Source: Corallococcus macrosporus (GTDB lineage: Bacteria; Myxococcota; Myxococcia; Myxococcales; Myxococcaceae). Taken from it: a DNA stretch of 64,000 nucleotides. Positions 1-8,279 of the stretch are shown piece after piece (the first letter of the stretch is position 1; each line of letters opens with the position of its first letter). A model generated the notes under the pieces. The model was not told where the DNA came from. It searched no databases and worked only from the letters and a program-made list of their open reading frames with translations. Where the stretch lies: positions 1-64,000 of the forward strand of contig NZ_JAFIMU010000006.1 in the NCBI RefSeq assembly GCF_017302985.1. Reading direction: 5' to 3'. The position numbers and the translations under genes are program-made.

Positions 1-19
1 GACGCCTCAAGCGCCGGGC

Positions 20-53
20 AAAAAAAAGGGCCGCCCCCTGGTGGAGGCAGCCC
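20..53 (-). terminator. Intrinsic terminator after rplT
   Basis: Read on the minus strand, a GC-rich stem (GGGCTGCC paired with GGCGGCCC, one G-U pair) is followed directly by eight T residues. It lies about 40 bases past the rplT stop and closes the thrS-infC-rpmI-rplT operon. A second perfect hairpin without a T-run (GGCCGGCG/CGCCGGCC, about 69-88) sits between it and the stop codon. Confidence 0.85.
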
Positions 54-92
54 GTTTCAGCTTCGGGGGCCGGCGTCACCGCCGGCCGTGTC

Positions 93-440
93 TCAGGCTG
101 CCTTCGCGATGTTGGCGATGGCGGCAAAGCCCGCGGGGTCCGCGATGGCCAGGTCGGACAGGACCTTGCGGTCCAGGCCGATCTTCGCCTTCGCCAGGCC
201 GGCGATCAGCTTCGAGTAGGACAGGCCCACGGTGCGGGCGGCCGCGTTGATGCGGACGATCCACAGCGAGCGGAAGTTACGCTTGCGCACCGCGCGGTCG
301 CGGGTGGCGTAGTCCAGGGCGCGCTCGACGGCCTGGTTCGCACGGCGGTAGCAGTTCTTGCGACGGCCGCGGAAGCCCTTCGCAAGCTTGAGAATGCGAT
401 TACGACGACGACGAGCCTTGAATCCCTTTTTGACGCGCAT
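93..440 (-). CDS. rplT: 50S ribosomal protein L20
   Basis: This is ribosomal protein L20, a 23S rRNA-binding protein needed early in large-subunit assembly. The 115-residue length is usual for the family. The very basic N-terminus ([27 protein letters not shown]) and the segment [21 protein letters not shown] are the conserved rRNA-binding and core regions. The ATG at 440 is preceded by AGGAG eight bases upstream. It is the last gene of the operon thrS-infC-rpmI-rplT, 91 bases after rpmI. In other bacteria L20 represses this operon by binding its mRNA; I did not find a convincing L20 operator here. Confidence 0.98.
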   Translation of the reverse strand: MRVKKGFKARRRRNRILKLAKGFRGRRKNCYRRANQAVERALDYATRDRAVRKRNFRSLWIVRINAAARTVGLSYSKLIAGLAKAKIGLDRKVLSDLAIADPAGFAAIANIAKAA

Positions 441-531
441 GACACACTCCTGACTTCTGGAAGGTGGCCCCGGGGCGCTGGCTTCACGCCGCTCCGCCAG
501 GACTCACGGTTGGTTCAAACCCGAGGACGAC

Positions 532-738
532 TCAGGCGCCGTAGGGGAACAGCTCCTTGATGACCTTCTTGGCGTCCATGTCGCGCAGGTGGCCCGTGCC
601 ACGGTTGCCGCGCTTCTGCTTGGGCGTCTTGGAGAAGGTGAACAGGTGCTTGCTGAACGCCTTGCCGAACTTCACCTGGCCGCTCTTCTTCACGTGGAAG
701 CGCTTCTTCGCGGCGCTGCGGGTCTTCAACTTGGGCAT
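532..738 (-). CDS. rpmI: 50S ribosomal protein L35
   Basis: Ribosomal protein L35, 68 residues, the usual size. The start MPKLKTRSAAKKRFHVKKSG and the end KKVIKELFPYGA are typical. The start is placed at the ATG at 738, because an in-frame extension upstream (to 807) is not L35-like and GGAAGG sits about ten bases before this ATG. It follows infC by 100 bases in the conserved infC-rpmI-rplT order, so co-transcription is expected. Confidence 0.97.
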   Translation of the reverse strand: MPKLKTRSAAKKRFHVKKSGQVKFGKAFSKHLFTFSKTPKQKRGNRGTGHLRDMDAKKVIKELFPYGA

Positions 739-838
739 GATCCCAAACCTTCCTTCTGCTTCCTGTCGGCCGGCAGTCTTCGTGACTGACGGCGGACCGG
801 GGCGCACGGTCCCCGGACGCTTTGGGCGGAAGCCTCTA

Positions 839-1481
<643 letters not shown>

Positions 1482-1489
<8 letters not shown>

Positions 1490-1509
1490 GGGAGGACCCT
1501 CCGACGGCT
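1482..1509 (-). promoter_or_regulatory. Shine-Dalgarno and AUC start of infC
   Basis: The minus strand reads CGGAGGGTCCTCCCATC: a strong GGAGG eight bases before ATC, with no ATG, GTG or TTG in frame near the conserved IF-3 N-terminus. AUC or AUU starts at infC are discriminated by IF-3 itself, giving autogenous control; that role is known for E. coli and inferred here. GGAGGgtCCTCC is also a short inverted repeat that could partly hide the ribosome site. Confidence 0.85.
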
Positions 1510-1594
1510 CGGGGGATGAGGGCGTGCCTCAATCCCCGGAAGTCGCGCACGTAGTCCAGCCCGGACGGGGAGTCAAGTCTCCCCGCACTGCGGC

Positions 1595-3523
1595 TCAGGG
1601 CAGCGTGGCTTCCTTGGTCAGGAGGGCCTCGAAGTCGGCGTACTTCATGGTCTTCAGGTCCTCGCCGCCGTAGCGGCGGGGGGCCACGGCGCCGGACTCC
1701 ACCTCGTTGTCGCCCACCACCAGGGTGAACGGCACCTTCTGCATCTGGGCCTCGCGGATCTTCGCGTTGAGCGTCATGCCACGCTCGTCCAGTTCCACCC
1801 GGAAGCCCTTGGCGCGCAAGTCGTCACGCACCTTGCGGGCGTAGTCCAGCTGACGGTCCGCCACGGTGACGAGGGTGGCCTGCACCGGGGCCAGCCAGGC
1901 CGGGAAGGCGCCGGCGAAGTGCTCGATGAGGATGGCGGTGAAGCGCTCGAAGGAGCCGAAGATGGCGCGGTGGAGGACGACCGGGCGGTGCTCGGCGTTG
2001 TCCTCGCCCACGTAGGTGAGGTCGAAGCGCTCCGGGGCCAGGTAGTCCAGCTGCATGGTGCCCAGTTGCCACTTGCGGCCGATGCTGTCGGACACGGCGA
2101 AGTCGATCTTCGGGCCGTAGAAGGCGCCGTCACCGGGAGCCAGCTCGTACGGGAGCCCCAGCGACTCCAGCGCCGCCTTGAGACCGCCCTCCGCGCGGTC
2201 CCAGAGCGAGTCGTCGCCCAGGCGCTGCTCGGGGCGCGTGGACAGCTTCACCGCGTAGGTGAGGCCCACCGCCTTGTAGACGCGGTCCAGGAGCTGCACG
2301 AAGCGCCGCACCTCGTCGGTGATCTGGCTCTCCATGCAGTAGATGTGCGCGTCGTCCTGCGCGAACTGGCGCACGCGGGTGAGGCCGCCCAGGGAGCCCG
2401 CGGCCTCGTTGCGGTGGAGCACGTCCTGGGTGTGCAGGCGCAGGGGCAGGTCGCGGTAGCTGTGCTTCTTGAAGCCGAAGTACAGGTGGTGCGACGGGCA
2501 GTTCATCGGCTTGAGGGAGAAGTCGTGCTCGCCGGACTCGCTGTCGAGCACCAGGAACATGTTCTCCTTGTACTTGCCCCAGTGGCCGCTCGTCTCCCAG
2601 AGGCCCTTGTTGAACATCAGGGGCGTCTTGATCTCCACGTAGCCGTCACCGGCCGTCAGCGCGCGCATCCAGTTGGACAGCGTCTGGTAGAGCGCGGTGC
2701 CCTTGGGCGTCCAGAAGGCCGCGCCCGGCGAGTACGGGTGGAAGTGGAAGAGGTCCAGCTCCTTGCCCAGCTTGCGGTGGTCGCGCTTGCGCGCCTCTTC
2801 AATGCGCGTGAGGTACGCGTCCAGGGCCTTCTTGTCGAAGAAGGCCGTGCCGTAGACGCGCTGGAGCATCGGGTTGCGGTGGTCACCGCGCCAGTACGCG
2901 CCGCTGGAGGAGAGGATCTTGATGACGCCGATCTTCCCGGTGCTGGGCGCGTGGGGCCCCAGGCAGAAGTCCACCCAGTCGCCGTGGGTGTAGAGCGTCA
3001 GCGTCTTGGCGCCCTTGGCGGCGATGTCCTTGACGATCTCCACCTTGAACTTCTCGCCCTTCTCCTCGAAGAGCTTGATGGCGTCCTCCATGGAGATCTC
3101 GGTGCGGACGAACGGCATGTCCTGCTTGAGCTCCGCGTTGGCGGCCGCTTCGATCTTCTCCAGCTCCTCCGGCGTGAAGGGCTTCTCGCGGAAGAAGTCG
3201 TAGTAGAATCCTTCTTCCGTCGCGGGACCGATGGTCACCTGCGTGCCGGGGAACAGCTTCTGCACGGCGCTGGCCACCACGTGCGCGGCGTCGTGGCGGA
3301 TGAGGTCCAGGCCTTCCGGGCTCTTGGACGTGAAGATCTGCAGCTTCGCGTCCTCGTCGAGCGTGCGGGCCAGGTCCATGTCCTGGCCGTTGACCCGGGC
3401 GAACAGGGCCGCCTTCGCGAGCCCCACGCCGATGCTCCCCTTCACGAAGTCCGCGATGGTCGTGCCCCGGGCGGTCTGCTTCTGGCTGCCGTCGGGGAGC
3501 GTCACCGTGATGGATTCGGACAT
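1595..3523 (-). CDS. thrS: Threonyl-tRNA synthetase
   Basis: Class II synthetase that charges tRNA-Thr, 642 residues, the usual size. An N-terminal TGS domain (about 1-65) is followed by the editing domain with H77/H81 (HDAAH) and C187 (DFCLGPH). The catalytic core has zinc ligands C342 (MNCPSHH) and H393 (DDAHIYC), and motif 2 around R371 (LHRNEAAG). A C-terminal anticodon-binding domain ends the protein. The start is the ATG at 3523, which gives the normal [13 protein letters not shown]-terminus; in-frame sequence up to 3601 crosses a terminator hairpin and is not coding. It is the first protein gene of the operon with infC, rpmI and rplT. A hairpin plus T-run ends only about 22 bases upstream, which suggests attenuation. 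Confidence 0.97.
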   Translation of the reverse strand: MSESITVTLPDGSQKQTARGTTIADFVKGSIGVGLAKAALFARVNGQDMDLARTLDEDAKLQIFTSKSPEGLDLIRHDAAHVVASAVQKLFPGTQVTIGPATEEGFYYDFFREKPFTPEELEKIEAAANAELKQDMPFVRTEISMEDAIKLFEEKGEKFKVEIVKDIAAKGAKTLTLYTHGDWVDFCLGPHAPSTGKIGVIKILSSSGAYWRGDHRNPMLQRVYGTAFFDKKALDAYLTRIEEARKRDHRKLGKELDLFHFHPYSPGAAFWTPKGTALYQTLSNWMRALTAGDGYVEIKTPLMFNKGLWETSGHWGKYKENMFLVLDSESGEHDFSLKPMNCPSHHLYFGFKKHSYRDLPLRLHTQDVLHRNEAAGSLGGLTRVRQFAQDDAHIYCMESQITDEVRRFVQLLDRVYKAVGLTYAVKLSTRPEQRLGDDSLWDRAEGGLKAALESLGLPYELAPGDGAFYGPKIDFAVSDSIGRKWQLGTMQLDYLAPERFDLTYVGEDNAEHRPVVLHRAIFGSFERFTAILIEHFAGAFPAWLAPVQATLVTVADRQLDYARKVRDDLRAKGFRVELDERGMTLNAKIREAQMQKVPFTLVVGDNEVESGAVAPRRYGGEDLKTMKYADFEALLTKEATLP

Positions 3524-3545
3524 GGCGGATAAACCCCTGCGCTGG

Positions 3546-3590
3546 AAAAAACCGCGGGCGGCAGGCTTTTGAGAAAGCCGGCCGCCCGCG
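3546..3590 (-). terminator. Terminator or attenuator before thrS
   Basis: On the minus strand a 10-bp perfect stem (CGCGGGCGGC with GCCGCCCGCG), extended inside by GGCTTT/AAAGCC, is followed by GTTTTTT. It lies between tRNA-Val and thrS, with the T-run ending about 22 bases before the thrS ATG. No room remains for an ordinary promoter after it, so thrS is probably reached by read-through. I found no T-box elements. Confidence 0.8.
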
Positions 3591-3611
3591 AGATGGATCA
3601 CTTACTGATGA

Positions 3612-3683
<72 letters not shown>

Positions 3684-3703
3684 GTCGTGCGGATGGGCGC
3701 GGG

Positions 3704-3732
3704 GAATAACAGCGGGCTCCCGCACCTGTCAA
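3704..3732 (-). promoter_or_regulatory. Sigma-70-type promoter for tRNA-Val (and thrS)
   Basis: The minus strand has TTGACA (3732-3727), a 17-base spacer and TTATTC (3709-3704). The -10 ends 20 bases before the tRNA 5' end, so a short leader would be trimmed by RNase P. This is the best promoter visible for the thrS operon too. Confidence 0.75.
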
Positions 3733-3766
3733 GGAACATGAGCGCGGGGCCTGATCTTCCCCACGT

Positions 3767-4447
3767 TCACGTCTCCAACAACGCGCGGACGCGTTTCAAC
3801 ACCGCGTCGAACATGGCGGGGGTGAGCCTCCCCGTCTGGGTGTTCTGCTGGCTGACGTGGTAGCTGCCCACGAGCCACAGGCCGTCCGGCAGCCGGAACT
3901 CGGCGCCGTGGCCGAAGGCGGGCCGGGGCGTGGGGAGGGCCCCACCCGTCCGGGCCACCGAGGCCAGCGCGGCGTTCCACCCGATGGCCCCCAGGGCGAG
4001 CAGCACCCGGCCGGGCAACAGCGCCATCTCCCGGTCCAGGAACGGGGCGCAGCGGGCGATCTCCTCCGGCAGGGGCTTGTTGTCCGGCGGCGCGCACCGG
4101 CCGGCGGCGACGATGAAGGCGTCCGTCAGCTTCAGCCCGTCGTCCCGGCGCTCGCTCCGGGCCTGGTTCGCGAAGCCCGCCCGGTGCAGGCCCGCGAAGA
4201 GGAAGTCGCCGGAGCGGTCCCCGGTGAACATCCGCCCCGTCCGGTTGGCCCCGTGCGCGGCGGGCGCCAGACCCACGATGATCAGCCGGGCCCTGGGGTC
4301 TCCAAAGCCGGGGACGGGCTTCCCCCAGTAGTCCCAGTCGCGGTAGGCGCGCCGCTTCACGCGGGCCACCTCCTCGCGCCAGGCCACCAGCCGGGGGCAG
4401 GCCCTGCAGGCGATGATCTCCTGGTGCAGCTTCTCCAGCTTCGTCAC
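3767..4447 (-). CDS. Uracil-DNA glycosylase, family 5 (UDGb-like)
   Basis: Predicted DNA-repair glycosylase that removes uracil and related deaminated bases. The 226-residue protein has the motif GLAPAAHGANRTGR (59-72), typical of family 5 where family 4 has GEAPG, and the second motif GSYHVSQQN (194-202). Four cysteines (C14, C17, C118, C133) fit the 4Fe-4S cluster of families 4 and 5. Its ATG overlaps the stop of the upstream permease gene by four bases, so the two are probably translationally coupled, although no functional link is obvious. Family 4 is the main alternative, but the catalytic motif favours family 5. Confidence 0.88.
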   Translation of the reverse strand: MTKLEKLHQEIIACRACPRLVAWREEVARVKRRAYRDWDYWGKPVPGFGDPRARLIIVGLAPAAHGANRTGRMFTGDRSGDFLFAGLHRAGFANQARSERRDDGLKLTDAFIVAAGRCAPPDNKPLPEEIARCAPFLDREMALLPGRVLLALGAIGWNAALASVARTGGALPTPRPAFGHGAEFRLPDGLWLVGSYHVSQQNTQTGRLTPAMFDAVLKRVRALLET

Positions 4448-5628
4448 GGCGCGCGTGCGCTCCCCTTGTAGAGCTCCGTGCGGCGGTAGCGCTGGAGGAC
4501 GACGCTCAGGACGACCTTGAGGATGGCGCTGGCCGGGACCGCGAGGAGGATGCCCACGAACCCGAACAGCTCACCGAAGGCGAGCACGGCGATGATGACC
4601 GCCACGGGGGCCAGGCCCACCTTCTCCCCTACGACGCGCGGGGTGATGACGAAGCCCTCGGCCAGTTGCCCGATGATGAAGGTCGCGGCCACCACGGCCA
4701 GCTGCCACGGCCCCTGCCACGACAGGAGCACGCCCAGCAGCGCCAGCACCACGCCGATGCCCGTGCCCAGGTAGGGCACCATGTTGCCGAAGCCCGCGAT
4801 GAGGCCAATGGCGATGGCCAGGTCGATGCGCGCCACGGACAGCCCCACCGCGTAGAGCACCGACAGGATGGCGCCCACGGTGAGCTGGCCCTGCACGAAG
4901 GCGGACAGCACCTCGTCCACCTCGCGGAAGCGCTGGCTCACCAGCGCCACGGAGCGGCGCGGCAGCAGGTCCTGGATGCGGCCCATGAGGCGCGGGTAGT
5001 CCTGGAGGAAGAAGAACGCCAGCACCGGCACCACCGACAGGCCCAGCAGCGTGGCCGCGAAGCGCGCGGTGTTGCCAGCGAAGCTCGCGACGAGCCGCGC
5101 CGCCGTGGGGCCCGCGCTCTGGAGCAGCTCGGAGGCCTTCTCTCCCAGCTCCGCGGTGCGCTGGCTCACCAGGTCCGGCAGCGACACGCCCAAGAGCGAC
5201 TCCACCTGCGGCACCACCTGGGTGCTGGCGCGCTGGAAGAAGCCGGGCAGCTTCGCCGCCTCGTCGCGGAACACCGGCACCAGGTACAGGCCCGCGCCCA
5301 CCATCAGCAGCGTGCCCGCGAAGAAGAGGATGGACGTGCCCCAGGTGCGGTCCACGCCGCGCTTCTCCAGCAGGGTGACGAGCGGGTTGAACGCGTACGC
5401 GCCCGTCAGGGCCAGCAGCACCGGCACCGCCACCCCGCCGAACACGGACAGGAGCGCGAACACCAGCGCCAGTGAGCCCACCATCACGCCGGACCAGACG
5501 AAGTCGACCCGGCGGGCCTCCGCCTCATCCAGGGCCGAGGGGTCACCGGCCGGGGGCACGGGCTCCGGGTGCACGACGTGCAGCACCGGGGAGACTTCCG
5601 GGGGCTCGGCGGGCTGGGGAACCTTCAC
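4444..5628 (-). CDS. AI-2E family (PerM/TqsA-like) membrane transporter
   Basis: An integral inner-membrane protein of 394 residues with paired hydrophobic segments near the N-terminus, a central soluble stretch rich in amphipathic helices, and several C-terminal membrane helices. The C-terminal region (LIAGFGNMVPYLGTGIG and GQLAEGFVITPRVVGEKVGL) is characteristic of the family. Members are described as autoinducer-2 exporters or ion antiporters; the substrate cannot be told from sequence. The N-terminal 40 residues are proline-rich and probably cytosolic. The start is GTG at 5628. It overlaps the glycosylase gene by four bases. The 150 bases upstream hold no gene. Confidence 0.9.
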   Translation of the reverse strand: MKVPQPAEPPEVSPVLHVVHPEPVPPAGDPSALDEAEARRVDFVWSGVMVGSLALVFALLSVFGGVAVPVLLALTGAYAFNPLVTLLEKRGVDRTWGTSILFFAGTLLMVGAGLYLVPVFRDEAAKLPGFFQRASTQVVPQVESLLGVSLPDLVSQRTAELGEKASELLQSAGPTAARLVASFAGNTARFAATLLGLSVVPVLAFFFLQDYPRLMGRIQDLLPRRSVALVSQRFREVDEVLSAFVQGQLTVGAILSVLYAVGLSVARIDLAIAIGLIAGFGNMVPYLGTGIGVVLALLGVLLSWQGPWQLAVVAATFIIGQLAEGFVITPRVVGEKVGLAPVAVIIAVLAFGELFGFVGILLAVPASAILKVVLSVVLQRYRRTELYKGSARAP

Positions 5629-5781
5629 CGCGCGCTCACTGCCTCTCTTGCGACGTCCGATGACCGCCTCCTGTCCCCGCCCATCCTACGGCGTCTTCGG
5701 CCCCTGATTGCGGTCCATGAATGGGCCCGGGGCGTCGCCTGCCACCTCGTGGTCCAGGGCGCCAGCCGTGACGCGGTTCCC

Positions 5782-6165
5782 TCAGGGAGACGCGCTGCCG
5801 CCTTCGGGGGCCAGGGGCCGGAGCTTGACCTTCAACGTCACCCGCGCCTTCCCGGGCTCGTAGTAGGTCGTGTACGGGTAGAACCCGCGCTTCTTGACCT
5901 CCACCTGGTGGAAGCCCGAGTCGGCCAGCCGCAGGCTCCGGGACACGCCGGCGAAGTCGGTGCACGTCCCCTGCTCCACGCCATCCAGCAGCACCTGGGC
6001 GTCCGAGGGTTCGCACCGGAGCACCAGGTCGCCGCGCTTGGCCGAGCTGGACGCCATCAGCGATTCCGCGCGGGCGACCGAAGCGGGCTGCTCCTGCTTC
6101 GCCGCGCAGCCGCCCATCAGCATGACCGCCACCGCGAGCACCGCGTTGTTCCGCACGCGAGCCAT
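5782..6165 (-). CDS. Small lipoprotein with PEGA-like domain
   Basis: A 127-residue predicted lipoprotein. The signal peptide ends in the lipobox LMGGC (C20). The remaining 90 residues contain RCEPSDAQVLLDGVEQGTC and GFHQVEVKKRGFYPYTTYYE, the pattern of the PEGA beta-sandwich domain common in surface-associated myxobacterial proteins. It starts five bases after the stop of the LPP20-like gene and is probably in the same transcript. Function unknown; an envelope structural or binding role is inferred. Confidence 0.75.
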   Translation of the reverse strand: MARVRNNAVLAVAVMLMGGCAAKQEQPASVARAESLMASSSAKRGDLVLRCEPSDAQVLLDGVEQGTCTDFAGVSRSLRLADSGFHQVEVKKRGFYPYTTYYEPGKARVTLKVKLRPLAPEGGSASP

Positions 6166-6170
6166 GGGCG

Positions 6171-6974
6171 CTACTGCGTGACGATGGCGACCCGGCCCTC
6201 GGCCAGGAAGCGCGTGTTCGCCTCGGTGAGCGCGCGGGCGCCTTCCGCGCTCAGCACCAGGTCCGAGCCTTGAAGCTGCGCGGCCTTCACCACCAGCGGC
6301 TTGTCGCCCACGCGCGCGGCCTTCCTCGCGGCGTCCAGGCTGTCGAACCAGGCCGCGACGCCCGCCGTGCCGCGCGCCTCTTCCGTGAGGACCGTCGCGC
6401 CGTAGAGCGCCTTGCCCGACGCGTCCACCAGCCGGGGCGCGAGCACCGGCGTCACGCCCAGTCCGCGCGCGTCCACCACGAGGCCCGTGTACTTCGCGGC
6501 GCCATCGTTGAGCACGATGGCCGGCTCCTGCGCGGACGTCAGCGCCGCGGTGAGCACCGCGAGCGGCACCTCCACGTCCATCTCCACGCCGCTGTCGGAG
6601 AAGTAGCGCGTGGCCACGACCTTGTAGCCGCGGAGGGCGCCTTCGACGCGGCCCTTCACCTCGTCGCGCGCCAGCTCGTCGCCCACGGTGCGGCCCGCGC
6701 TGACGTGGATGCCCTTGGCCTGCTCCAGCAGGTTGCGGAACGCGTCCAGCTTCGCGGCGCGCTCGGCGCCCAGCCGGGCCTGCCCGGGGTTGGCGGCCTT
6801 GAAGTCCGGGGCCCCGGCGCCCGTGGCGCGCAGGACCTGGCCCTCCCAGTTGATGCCCGGAGCGCCCACGCCGCGCACGGCTTCAGCGGCGGGTGCGGCG
6901 GCCTTCGCGTCCTTGCCCTGGCCCAGCGCCGTCAGCGGCACGACCAGCAACAATCCCCACAGCGAACGCGTCAC
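6171..6974 (-). CDS. LPP20-like secreted protein
   Basis: A 267-residue exported protein. The start is taken as GTG at 6974, preceded by GGGAGGAG about seven bases upstream and giving an immediate signal peptide (VTRSLWGLLLVVPLTALGQG). The upstream in-frame ATG at 7037 has no such support. The middle part (ERAAKLDAFRNLLEQAKGIHV, then ARDEVKGRVEGALRGYKVV and VEMDVEVPLAVL) matches the layout of LPP20/FlgT-N type domains. No lipobox Cys is visible, so it is probably periplasmic. It precedes the PEGA-like lipoprotein by five bases. Function unknown. Confidence 0.7.
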   Translation of the reverse strand: MTRSLWGLLLVVPLTALGQGKDAKAAAPAAEAVRGVGAPGINWEGQVLRATGAGAPDFKAANPGQARLGAERAAKLDAFRNLLEQAKGIHVSAGRTVGDELARDEVKGRVEGALRGYKVVATRYFSDSGVEMDVEVPLAVLTAALTSAQEPAIVLNDGAAKYTGLVVDARGLGVTPVLAPRLVDASGKALYGATVLTEEARGTAGVAAWFDSLDAARKAARVGDKPLVVKAAQLQGSDLVLSAEGARALTEANTRFLAEGRVAIVTQ

Positions 6975-7174
6975 GGAGCACTCCTCCCGTTGTCGCCGCG
7001 AAAGGTCGGCGAGCGCACAGGGAACCTCTCCGGTCATTCAACGGGGTCACTTCGCGCGAAGTCAAGGCGACCCGGGAGACGCACGGATCCGCCAGACGAC
7101 CTCGGTGCTGCTACCGCGAACCGCCGGTGGCACCGCGCAATCGCGGTGGCACACCTGGAGGGTAATGCTCCGCG

Positions 7175-7507
7175 TCAGTTGCCGTTGCTGTGGCGGTCCA
7201 CGTAGGCGTCGATCATCTTGCGGTGCCGCTCGGTGAGCAGCGTGAAGCGCACGCCGGACTGCTCCTTGCGGCCCAGTTCCTTCCACTCGCGTACGACTTC
7301 ACCCTCGGCGTAGATGATCTCCTCGGAGCCGGGGAGCTGGAACTGGAGGCCCACGCGGCGCGCGTCGTGCTGGGGCTCGATGAGGCGCGAGAGGCTGACG
7401 CCTTCCTGGCTGATGTCCGCGGCGCGGGTCATGTACGGCACGCCGCCCATGTACTTGTTGAGGTAGATGTCCAGGGGCGCCCGATTGGCCTTCCGCTTCT
7501 CGCTCAT
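7175..7507 (-). CDS. PilZ domain protein
   Basis: A 110-residue single-domain PilZ protein. It carries the basic N-terminal motif (EKRKANRAPLDIYLNKY) and the DxSxxG motif (ADISQEGVSL), which together form a c-di-GMP site in this family. Here the first motif is KRKANR rather than a clean RxxxR, so nucleotide binding is plausible but not certain. The start is the ATG at 7507 with GGAGG about ten bases upstream; the frame extends to 7570 without a good site. It stands alone, divergent from a plus-strand gene. In myxobacteria such proteins often affect motility or polysaccharide secretion, which is inference here. Confidence 0.8.
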   Translation of the reverse strand: MSEKRKANRAPLDIYLNKYMGGVPYMTRAADISQEGVSLSRLIEPQHDARRVGLQFQLPGSEEIIYAEGEVVREWKELGRKEQSGVRFTLLTERHRKMIDAYVDRHSNGN

Positions 7508-7631
7508 TGGCTCATGACCTCCGGCTGCTGCAACAGGCTGCTGCGGGGGTGCAGCGACCTGAAGGCACACTACGTTCAGACGTCATGCGCGCAAGAAAAC
7601 GGCGCCCTTCAAGCGCGCTAGGCTGGCCTGC

Positions 7632-8270
7632 ATGCGCCGTGTTTTTCCGCTCGCTGGATTCTTCGCGTTGGCCTGTGCCTGCGGACTGCCGGCGCACGTG
7701 CGGCCGGTGCCCGCGGGCTCGCTCGCGCTGGAGGCGGGCGTGGGAGGACCGGCCGTCCGGCTGGAGGGCACGCCCGTTCCCCTGCCCCTGTCCACATTGG
7801 GCGCGAGCTACGGGTTGAACGACCGGTGGGACGTGAGCGCCCATGCGCACCTCACGCCGCTGCTCCTGGGTGTCGCGGGGATGGATGTAGGGACGACGTG
7901 GCTCGCGCTGGAGCAGGACGGCGCGAGGCCAGCGGTGGCGCTCACGGGGCGGGGCTACGTGTTCAGCGACCTGGACACGGGAGCGCTCTTCCACGGCGAA
8001 GCGACGGCCGCGGCGAGCTGGCTCCTGCGCGAGCGCTTCCTCACGTACGTCTCCGGATCCGCGCTGTACGACGTGGTGGAGTCGGACGTGCTGTGGTCCC
8101 TGGCCGCCGGGACACGGGTGCCCTTCGGTCGCTTCGCGCTCCAGCTCGAGCTGGGCTGGTATGGGCCTGACTACGACGCGTCGGTCGCGGGCGCGGAATG
8201 GCTCACGCCGGGAGGCCACGGGGCGTTGGGATTGGTGCTGGGAGGCAGCTATCGCTTCGGCGGTCCGTGA
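7632..8270 (+). CDS. Putative envelope beta-barrel or lipoprotein
   Basis: A 212-residue exported protein with a signal peptide (MRRVFPLAGFFALACACG) that may end in a lipobox near C15/C17. The rest alternates short hydrophobic strands with turns (ALEAGVGGPAVRLEG, WDVSAHAHLTPLLLG, FALQLELGWYGPDYDA) and ends LGLVLGGSYRFGGP, the look of an outer-membrane barrel repeat. I recognise no named family. Its stop is nine bases from the convergent stop of the next gene, with no terminator hairpin visible between them. Confidence 0.6.
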   Translation: MRRVFPLAGFFALACACGLPAHVRPVPAGSLALEAGVGGPAVRLEGTPVPLPLSTLGASYGLNDRWDVSAHAHLTPLLLGVAGMDVGTTWLALEQDGARPAVALTGRGYVFSDLDTGALFHGEATAAASWLLRERFLTYVSGSALYDVVESDVLWSLAAGTRVPFGRFALQLELGWYGPDYDASVAGAEWLTPGGHGALGLVLGGSYRFGGP

Positions 8271-8279
8271 GGGCGCGCA

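Noticed and set aside
1919-3532. A 537-codon plus-strand frame opposite thrS
   Set aside because: Antisense shadow of a certain synthetase gene.
3524-3611. T-box riboswitch before thrS
   Set aside because: The leader is too short and lacks the T-box sequence and specifier loop; it is a plain terminator hairpin.
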